NCBI RefSeq assembly: GCF_963259705.1
Contig: NC_081840.1
Coordinates: 100,608,626-100,672,625, forward strand
Direction: 5' to 3'
Length of the DNA: 64,000 bases
From: Myotis daubentonii
Taxonomy: Eukaryota; Chordata; Mammalia; Chiroptera; Vespertilionidae
How positions within the stretch are numbered: the first letter of the stretch is position 1; each line of letters begins with the position of its first letter. The notes under the pieces are model-generated. The model saw only the letters and a program-made list of their open reading frames with translations, did not search any database and was not told where the DNA came from. Below are positions 56,539-64,000 of this stretch, in pieces. Both the position numbers and the translations under genes were made by a program.

Positions 56539-56933
56539 TATAAGAATAATAGGCATACCAGAAAATGAGGAAGAAACAGAGAGCCTATTCAAACAAACAG
56601 CTGATAAGAACTTCCCAAACCTATGGAAAGAGCAAGATCCTTGAATCCAAGAAGCAATAACACATAGTTATTTCGATCCAAAGAGGCCTTCTCCAAGGCA
56701 CATTGCATTAAAACTGTCAAAAATTAATTTTTTTAACAAAGAAAGAATTTTCAAGGCAGTCAGGGGGTTAGGGGGAGGGGGAGGTAACATATAAAGGAAA
56801 GCCCATTACGTTATCATCAAACTTCTCAGCAGAAACTCTACAAGCCAGAAGAGAAGTGGGACCAAATATTCAAACTACTGAAAGAGAGAAATTACCAGCG
56901 AAGAATAATATATCCAGTAAGGTTATCCTTTAA

Positions 56934-57097
56934 CCCTCTGCAGTCCAATTTTATTTTTGGAATTCAAACAGTCTGGTCCAAATTAATTGACGGTATTGAA
57001 TGTTGAACCGGTTTGCGGTGTTGACCTCAGCCTCGATGTTGGACCTGCTCCTAGCGCCTGGTCTGTCGAGTCAGCCTCCACATTGGACCAAAAAGGG
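56934..57097. mobile_element. piggyBac-type MITE in L1 ORF1
   Basis: 164 bp between TTAA at 56930-56933 and 57098-57101. Ends CCCTCTGCAGTCCAAT and ATTGGACCAAAAAGGG form imperfect inverted repeats. Removing it and one TTAA gives L1 ORF1 SFKYEEEI in frame. It is a different family from 26420-26661. Confidence 0.9.
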
Positions 57098-57251
57098 TTA
57101 AATATGAAGAAGAAATACTTTTCTGTACATACAGAAACAAAGGGAATTCATCAGAAGACCCCTATTGCAGGAAATACACAAGGGGTTATTCTACCTGAAA
57201 CAAATAACAAAAGGTCACTATGAGTAAGTTCACCAACAAACTTACAACATA

Positions 57252-57480
57252 ACCTGGCTGGTGTGGCTCAGTGGTTGAGCGTCAACCTATGAACTAAGAG
57301 GTCAGGGTTGAATTCTCTATCAGGGCACAATTCCCAGTTGGGGCACATGCCTGAGTTGCAGCTCAATCCCCAAGTGGGGGTGTGCAGAAGGCAACCAATC
57401 AATTATTCCCTCTCATCATTGATATTTCTATCTATCTCTTCTCTCTGAAATCAATTTAAAAAATATTTTCATTAAAAACC
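57252..57480 (+). mobile_element. Diverged VES SINE
   Basis: Head CCTGGCTGGTGTGGCTCAGT and B box GGTTGAATTC. The tail keeps CATCATTGATATTTC and CTCTGAAATCAATTT. It has more changes than the other copies, so it is probably an older subfamily. Confidence 0.85.
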
Positions 57481-58249
57481 AACTTAAAGCATAATTAGAG
57501 ATAATTTGTGGCAACAAAAACAGGGACAATTTGTGACAATAAAAGGGGAGAGGGTGGAGGTCTGACTTTGCAAAGGAGGATGGACATCAGATGCATTTAA
57601 AAGAAAAAGAGCTACTATATACATGAAATTTTCTTTTTCATAAACCTAATAGTAACCACACACAAAAACTCAAAACAGAGACACATAGCTTAAAAAAAGA
57701 GAAAAAAAAGTGAAGTATGGAATATCACCAAAGAAAAACAGACAGAACCACAAAGAAAAAGAACCAATGGAGGTATAGAGCTACCAAAAAACAAAAGATA
57801 AAATGGATATAGGAAATTTTCATACATCAATAATTACGCTAAATGGACTGAATTCACCAATAAAGAGAGAGTAGCAGAGTGGATCAAAAAACAAAACCTA
57901 ACCATATGCTGCCTTCAGGAGACATATGTAAGTGTCATTTTGTGCAGAAGACATAATTCTGTATATAGAAAACTCTAAAGACTCTACCAAAAACTATTAG
58001 AAACAAACAAATACAGTAAAGTTGCAGGATACAAAATCAATGCACAAAAATCCACTGTTTTCCTATATACAAACAATGAAACTTCAGAAAAAGAAATGGA
58101 GGTGGGGGGAAATTCCTCTTACAATTACAACCAAAACAATAAAATACCAAGGAATAAACTTAAATAAGGATGTGAAGGACCTATATACTAAAAACTATAA
58201 AGCATTATCAAAAGAAGTAGATGTAATACTATCAACAATTATATATAGA

Positions 58250-60037
58250 CTAGGGGCCCGGTGCACAAAATTCGTGCACTGGGTGTGTGTGTGGGGGGGA
58301 GTGTCCCTCAGCCCAGCCTGCCCCCTCTCACATACTGGGAGCCCTCAGGCGTTGACCCCCATCACCCTCCAATCGCAGGATCGGCCCTTGCCCAGGCCTG
58401 ACGCCTCCGCCAGAGATGTCAGGCTTGGACAGGGGACCCCCATCTCCCCCCGATCACTGGCTCTGGCCCCCACCCAGGCCTGAGGCCTCTGGCCCAGGAA
58501 TCATGCCTGGGCAGGGGACCCCCATCTCCCTCTGATTGCTGGCTCCACCCCCCACCCAAGCCTGACGCCTCTGACCCAGGCTTCAGGCCTGGGCAAGGGG
58601 ACCATCATATCCCCCCAATCCCCGGCTCCGCCCCCCGCCCAGGCCTGATGCCTCGGCCAGAGGAGTTGACCCTCATCACCCTCCGATCACCAATCACCGG
58701 ATCTGCTGGGGTTCAACCCCAGCAGTTCCAGGGGTCCCCAAAGGTGTAGATGGAGTCAGCGAAGAAGGAATGACACGGAGGCAGCGTTCAGTTGATCAGC
58801 ATGGCGAGGTTCCTCTTGTCAGGGTCTCCAGGTAGGTTCTGTTCAGGATCTCCAGTGAAGTTCTGGTTAGGATCCTCAGAGAGGTTCTGGTGTCCATGTT
58901 CTCTTGCTAGGTTCTCCAGCCAGGTTCAGTCACCAGGTTCCAGTCAGGCTCTCCTGCCAGGTTCTATAGTCAGGTTCAGTCCAGGATCTTTTGCCATGTT
59001 CTCTCCAGCGAAGTTCTTCTGTCTCCAGGCTACGTGTAGGTTCTGTCTTCTGAATTCTGTGTTCTAAGTTCTGTTTCTTTCTGTCTTGTTACAACTGTAT
59101 TTATACCAGTTGATTCAATCCTATCAATCTCTATTCCAAAGGTTAGGGTGTTTCTTATCTCCATTCCAGGGAGTAAAGATTATGTAGCTTAAGCATGATT
59201 GTTCATAGTTAAAGTGATTAATTACCCGCCTGGCACTTAGTTGAGGGGTTTTATTCCCTCCCTAACTTCAGGGGAAAATCCCTACCTGGGGATTCAACCT
59301 TTCTCCGAGAGGTGACCTTGGTTAAAACACAGCGCCAAGAAGGTGAGCAAACATATTAAGAACCGTATGCCATATATGCCAGGTCCCGTGAAACAGCAAG
59401 GATGGACCGGCTCCCGGCACGGATCGGCCCCTTGACCAGGCCTGAGGCCTCCGGCAGAGGTGTCAGGCCTGGGCAGGGGACCCCCAGCTCCCCGTGGTTG
59501 CAGGCTCCGCCCCTGCCCAGGCCTAACGCCTCTGGCTGAGGCGTCCAGCTCGGGCAGCAGGGACGCGCAGCTGCAGCGGCCCCGCGATCGTGGGCTCCAC
59601 TTTAGGCCCAGGCAAGGGACCCCTAGCTCCCGGGACTGCCAGCTTCGACCGTGCCCAGCTCCCATCGCTGGCTCCACCCCTACTTCCTGCTATCACTGGC
59701 CAGGGTGGAAAAGGCACCTGATCCTCTGATCATGGCTGGGGGGCAGGGCAAAGGCGGCCCTGGGGCCGCCTTTGCCCTGCCCCCCAGCTCTTAGCTCCCC
59801 CCTGGGTTTCCAATCACTGTCAGTGGCAGGGGGCTTCTTCCTGCTTTCCCTTTCGCCTCCCTGCATTGTGCCTACATATGCAAATTAACCGCCATCTTGT
59901 TGGCAGTTAACTGCCAATCTTAGTTGGCAGTTAACTGCCAATCTTAGTTGGCAGTTAATTTGCATATAGCCCTGATTAGCCAATGAAAAGGGTATCGTCG
60001 TACGCCAATTACCATTTTTCTCTTTTATTAGATAGGA
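58250..60037 (-). mobile_element. Helitron with solo LTR, array 5 member 1
   Basis: CTAG at 58250-58253 with GCACAAAATTCGTGC. 5' end CTCTTTTATTAGATAGGA at 60037. The 716-bp LTR 58704-59419 splits it with a 6-bp duplication. Tandem CAGGCCTGAYGCCTCYGGC units fill 58380-58660. Confidence 0.92.
58704..59419 (+). mobile_element. Solo LTR of an endogenous retrovirus
   Basis: 716 bp from TGCTGGGGTTCAACCCCAGC to CTCCCGGCA, flanked by a perfect 6-bp duplication CGGATC (58698-58703 and 59420-59425), as in class II (ERV2-type) insertions. The region 58800-58990 is rich in CAGGTTC repeats. There is no internal retroviral sequence, so recombination between two LTRs has removed it. Confidence 0.92.
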
Positions 60038-60039
60038 TA

Positions 60040-60502
60040 CTAGAGGCCCGGTGCACAAAAATTTGTGCACTCAGGAGGTTCCCTCCGCCCAGCCTGTGCC
60101 CTCTCGCAGTCTGGCCCCCCTCAGGGAATGACCACCTGCTGGATTAGGCCTGCTCCCTGCGGGGGGGAGGTGGGGGGATTGGACCTAAGCTGGCAGTCAG
60201 ACATCCCTCTGGCAGCCCAGGAGCTCTCGGGGGATGTCCACTTGCCAGCGGGGAGCAGGCCTAGAGGCAGTCAGACATCCTTAGCACTGATGAGGAGGCG
60301 GGAGCCTCTCCACTGTACTAACAGCCGTCAGCCTGGCTTGTGGCTGAGCAGAGCTCCCCCTGTGGGAGCACACTGACCACTAGGGGCAGCTCCTGCATTG
60401 AGTGTCTGCCCCCTGGTGGTCAGTGTGTGTCATAGTGACCAGTGATTCCCAGTCGTTCTGTTGTTAGGGTCAATTTGCATATTACCCTTTTATTATATAG
60501 GA
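60040..60502 (-). mobile_element. Helitron, array 5 member 2
   Basis: CTAG at 60040-60043 with GCACAAAAATTTGTGC, after a 2-bp TA spacer. 5' end TTTTATTATATAGGA at 60502. Close relative of 41439-41898. Confidence 0.92.
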
Positions 60503-60992
60503 TAGAGGCCTGGTGCATGGGTGGGGCCCAGCTGGTTTTCCCTGAAGAGTGTCCCGGATCAGGGTGGGGGTCCCTGCTGGTGTGCCTGGCCAGCCTGGGT
60601 AAGGGGCTGATGGCTGTTTGCAGGCTGGCCCAGCCCCCTAGCAGGGAACCTTACCCAATGAGGGTGTGGCAAACCTGGGTGAGGGGCTGATGGCTGTTTG
60701 CAGGCTGGCCACAGCCCCTTCAGGGTGGGGGTCACCGCTGGGGTCCCTGGCCAGCCTGGGTGAAGGGCTGATGGCTGTTTGCATGCTGGCCAAGCCCCTC
60801 AGTGAGGACCCTCACCCCAATGAGGGTGTGGCCATCCTGGGTGAGGGGCTGATGGCTGTTTGCAGGCTGGTGGCTGCCAGCCACCATCCTGGTTGGGTTA
60901 ATTTGCATATAGTCCCTCTGACTGGCTGGTGGGCATGGCTTGGGCATAGCAAAGGTATGGTCAATTAGCATCTTTGTCCTTTATTAGTGTAT
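60503..60992 (-). mobile_element. Helitron, array 5 member 3
   Basis: 3' end begins TAGAGGCCTGGTGCATGGG. 5' end near 60992 (TTTATTAGTGTATA), followed by the resumed L1 ORF2. About five CCTGGGTGAGGGGCTGATGG units. Relative of 41899-42614. Confidence 0.88.
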
Positions 60993-61455
60993 ATATATAT
61001 TGTTAAAGAGATAGAAAAAGACACAATGAAATGGAAAGATATTCCATGTTCATGGACTGGAAGAATCAACATTGTTAAAAGGGCCATATTACCCAAAGCA
61101 ATATACAGGTTTAATCCCCATCAAAATCCTAATGTCATTTTTTAAAGAAATAGAATTTTCAAATTATCAGGTCTGTATGGAACCACAAAAAACCCTGAAT
61201 AGCAATCCTGAGAAAAAAAGAACAAAGCCAGAACTATCATACCACCTGACTTCAAAACTGTAATACAGAACTACGATAATCAAAACAGAATGGTACTGGT
61301 GGAAAAAAAGACCACACAGAGCAATAGATCAGAATTAAGAGCCCAGAAATAAAACCACAGGTATATGGGCAAATAATTTTTGACAAAGAGCCAAAAACAC
61401 ACAATGGAAAGGGGGTAGAGGGAAAGTCTCTTCAGTAAATGATGCTGGGAAAATT

Positions 61456-61503
61456 ATTGACCATACCTTTGCTACGCCCAAGCCATGCCCACCAGCCAGT
61501 CAG
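61456..61503 (-). repeat. 48-bp inverted copy of Helitron DNA in L1
   Basis: Reverse complement of 60918-60965 with one mismatch, sitting in L1 ORF2-type sequence between GGGAAAATT and AAGCCACATGCAAAA. It has neither Helitron terminus. Confidence 0.93.
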
Positions 61504-62337
61504 AAAGCCACATGCAAAAAAAAATGAAACTAGATTACAATTTGACCCATGTACATAATTTAATTCAAAATGAATCAAAGACATAGATCTGAAACAATAA
61601 ATTACATAGAAGAAAACATAAGTGCTATGTTTTCTTATGGACCATGGTCATAGGAAACATTTTATGATTCTGACCCCAAAGGCAAGGGAAGTAAAGATAA
61701 AAAGAAATGAATAGGACTATAAAATACTAAAAAGCATTTGCACAACAGAAACCGACAACATAACAAAAAGGCAACCAACCAAATGGGAGATGATATTTAC
61801 AAACAACAGCTCCAACAAGGGGTTAATATCCAAACTATATAAAGAACTCAACTCATACAACTCAACACCAAACAAACAATCCAATTTAAAAAATGGACAG
61901 AGAATGTAAACAGACACCTCTCCCCAAGAAGACATGAATGGCTAACACATATGAAAAGATGTTCAATTTTACTAGCTATTAAGGAAATGCAAATCAAAAC
62001 TACAATACACCAACTCATACCTATTAGAATGGCTATTAACAACAAGATAGGTAATAATGAGGAGTTAGAAATGAGTAGTCAATTAGGGGTGGGATATGGG
62101 GGAGAGGAATGTAAAGGGGAGGAGTGACTGAACCCGGCCTGTGGGAGCAGAAACCAGTTCATCAACCACACCTTGTGTCCCATTTGAAATCACAAGAACC
62201 ATGGGGCTGGTCCAGGGCTGAAACAGGGTTGGGGAAAATGAGCAAAAACCCTGAAGTTTAAAATGTATGGATATTGCTAAGGCAGAATTCTTAGAATTTA
62301 CCAATGGGAAGTTAGCAGGGCACATACTAACCTCAAC

Positions 62338-62561
62338 CAGTGGTTCTCAACCTTCCTGATGCCACGACCCTTTAATACCGTTCCTCATGTTGTGGTGACC
62401 CCCAATTTCATTGTTACGAATTGAACATAATTAAAACATAGTGATTAATCACAAAAAACAATATGTAATTACATATGTGTTTTCTGATGATCTTAGGTGA
62501 CCCCTGTGAAAGGGTCGTTCGACCCCCAAAGGGGTCGCAACCCACAGGTTGAGAACCGCTG
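62338..62561 (-). mobile_element. SPIN hAT MITE in a solo LTR
   Basis: 224 bp, CAGTGGTTCTCAACCTTCCT to GGTTGAGAACCGCTG, with the same internal deletion as the copy at 16007. The flanks ACCTCAAC and CTCTAGAC do not form a clean 8-bp duplication. Confidence 0.92.
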
Positions 62562-62651
62562 CTCTAGACAAAGAAGCTTTGGGGGGTAACGCGCTTGGGT
62601 ACCCTCCCTCCTGCAGCAAGGAGTTTTTCTGTAATAAAACTTTACTTTCTC

Positions 62652-62890
62652 GGCCCTGCCCATATGGCTCATGGTTGAGTATTGACCTATGAACCAGGAG
62701 GTCATGGTTCAATTCCCAGTCAGGGGACATGCCCAGATTGCAGGCTTGATCCCCAGTGTGAGGTGTGCAGAAAGCAGCCGATCATTGATTCTCTCACATT
62801 TTTTGAATTTAATTACAGAGGAAGGGAGAGGGAGAGGCAGATCTCTCCCTCTCCCTCTCCCCTCCTCTGTAATTAAATTTAAAAAAGAAA
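62652..62890 (+). mobile_element. VES SINE with a snap-back tail
   Basis: Head GGCCCTGCCCATATGGCTCA. In place of the normal tail it has an inverted repeat: 62806-62840 (AATTTAATTACAGAGGAAGG…) against 62842-62880. Flanking AAAACTTTACTTT (62637 and 62902) is the target-site duplication. Confidence 0.88.
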
Positions 62891-63320
62891 ATCTAAATAA
62901 AAAACTTTACTTTTGCTCATCTCTTTGTGAATTCATTCTTCAATTTTGCGAGACAATGAACTCGGACCCAAACAGAAATTTTGGCATTAATAACAAATGT
63001 TGAAGAGGTTGTGAAGAAAAAGGAACCCTCATTCACTGCTGGTGGGAATGTAAACTGGTATAGCCACTATGGAAAACACTTTGGTAATTCCTAAAAAAAT
63101 GAAGAATGGACTTACCATATTACCCAGCAATCCCTCTTTTGAGTATCTACCAAAAAAACTTGAAAATATTTATTTGCAAATCTGAATTCATCCCAGCATT
63201 ATTCATGGTGGCCAAGACATTAAGACAACCAAAGTGTCCTTCAATGGAGGATTGGATAAAGAAGATATGGTACATATATACAATTTACTGGAATTATCAA
63301 AAATAAAATATCACACTTAA

Positions 63321-63798
63321 AAAAGATAATAACAAATACTAGTAAACAATAGACCCTTCATTGTAGGAAAAAAAACTACATAAGATATTATTTGATAAGT
63401 GAACAACATGGAATATTAACTGTATACTAAATAATATATCAGCATTACATTTTTCTATGATAAATCTATTTTTCACTAAAAATATGGTTTGGCTGGAAAA
63501 TGTTCATATAGTTGAGAGAATAATTATGTTGTCTGCTCCAAATAGTCCAGAAAAAAGTTACTAGAGGGTTGGAGGGAGGAAGAGAGAAATAAAGCAAATG
63601 TGGCAAAATATTAACAATTGGTAACTCGACAAGAAATCTCTGGTATATGAAGTTTTACTGTATTACTCTTTCTACTTTATTGTAGGTTTCAAACTTTTCA
63701 AACTAATAAGAGAGGAAGCTTCACCAAACAAATAAAAACACTTTTTTTTTTTAATTCAAGGACTGGTTTAACATCAAATAAAAATGTAGTTGAGACAC
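63321..63798. other. Intron sequence without a recognised element
   Basis: AT-rich. A poly(T) run is at 63743-63752. Nothing was recognised. Confidence 0.45.
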
Positions 63799-64000
63799 AA
63801 ACCAAGATGGCAGCATAGGTAAACACCGGAAATTGCAGCCTCGTAAAACCACTTCAAAAATACAACTGAAAAACAAAACGGACATCATCGAGAACCACAG
63901 GAAGGCTGGCTGAGTGGAAATTCTACCAATAGAAGGAAAGATAAAAGCACACTGAGACTTGGAGGAGGTGCAGAAGTAAAGTGCAGAGGTACAGAGGCCC
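63799..64000 (+). mobile_element. HAL1-like/L1 5' end, copy 4, cut by the window edge
   Basis: Starts AACCAAGATGGCAGCATAGG and matches the leader of copy 3 (ACACCGGAAATTG…, CAGAACCACAGGAAGGCT-like). Whether it continues as a half-L1 or as a full L1 cannot be seen. Confidence 0.8.

Larger units (their letters stand above)
62058..62987 (+). mobile_element. Solo LTR in L1, itself carrying SPIN and VES
   Basis: Starts TGAGGAGTTAGAAATGAG. R/U5-like end CTCTTTGTGAATTCATTCTT to AATTTTGGCA, with AATAAA at about 62634. TAATAA flanks it at 62052-62057 and 62988-62993. L1 reads through when it is removed. About 480 bp without the nested SPIN and VES. Probably class I, by the wording of the end. Confidence 0.75.
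51070..63320 (+). mobile_element. Old L1 that hosts many nested insertions
   Basis: Pieces in order: probable 5' UTR 51070-51910 and 52147-52225; ORF1 52226-52710 and 56539-57230 (RIIGIPENEEETESLFKQ, then KYEEEI around the MITE); decayed ORF2 from about 57500 (REWIKKQNLT-like, ICCLQETY), with a deletion near 57930 joining early ORF2 to late ORF2; then 60993-62057 and 62994-63320. Insertions restore exact L1 sequence when removed at 52711/56538, 56934/57097, 58250/60992 and 62058/62987. The start is uncertain. Confidence 0.75.

Noticed and set aside
50786..64000. The first WW-domain exon of ARHGAP12
   Set aside because: No minus-strand frame with the WW signature and splice borders was found to the right of 50785; it probably lies beyond the window.

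Overview
The window is intronic DNA of a vesper bat (family Vespertilionidae). Three kinds of repeat make the case: about 14 tRNA-derived VES SINEs, about 25 Helitron rolling-circle transposons with TC starts and CTAG ends (abundant among mammals only in vesper bats), and SPIN-type hAT and piggyBac DNA transposons. Genus cannot be decided from the sequence alone.

Host gene. Seven short exons on the minus strand, all with AG/GT borders and matching phases, belong to ARHGAP12, a Rho GTPase-activating protein. In transcript order they are 50785-50645, 49154-49074 (second WW domain), 40767-40642, 30666-30592 (75 nt), 30265-30251 (15-nt microexon), 17496-17435 and 7975-7894 (start of the PH domain). 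The SH3, first WW, rest of PH and RhoGAP exons lie outside. Everything else is intron, filled mostly by transposons.

Layout. 0-20 kb: half-L1 (HAL1-like) elements with ORF1 but no ORF2, one with an intact 282-codon ORF1 (6133-6981); an L1 3' end; an old RTE LINE (11.8-13.0 kb); a HeliBat helicase fragment (14.6-16.7 kb) cut by a SPIN element; and a decayed piggyBac transposase (17.6-19.8 kb) with four nested insertions. 20-32 kb: a minus-strand L1, hAT and piggyBac MITEs, scattered Helitrons and the two small ARHGAP12 exons. 32.7-36.9 kb: Helitrons joined head to tail, one holding a 48-bp minisatellite. 37-39 kb: a third HAL1-like copy. 41.4-46.3 kb: a four-Helitron array, then a Helitron inside a hAT element. 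51-63.3 kb: one old L1 acting as a landing site for two Helitron arrays, a piggyBac MITE, VES SINEs and a solo LTR.

Main result. The Helitron at 52711-54929 appears to carry a captured retrocopy of TFPT (INO80 complex subunit F): coding region with a single one-base deletion, AATAAA signal and poly(A) tail, followed by LTR and MaLR fragments from the donor locus. The interrupted L1 ORF1 resumes exactly at the far end of the array, so this foreign cargo most likely arrived as Helitron DNA. Two apparent templated insertions (44600-44745 and 61456-61503), strict head-to-tail Helitron arrays and a Helitron with ZNF143-type promoter motifs are the other unusual observations. All family names rest on recognition by eye.
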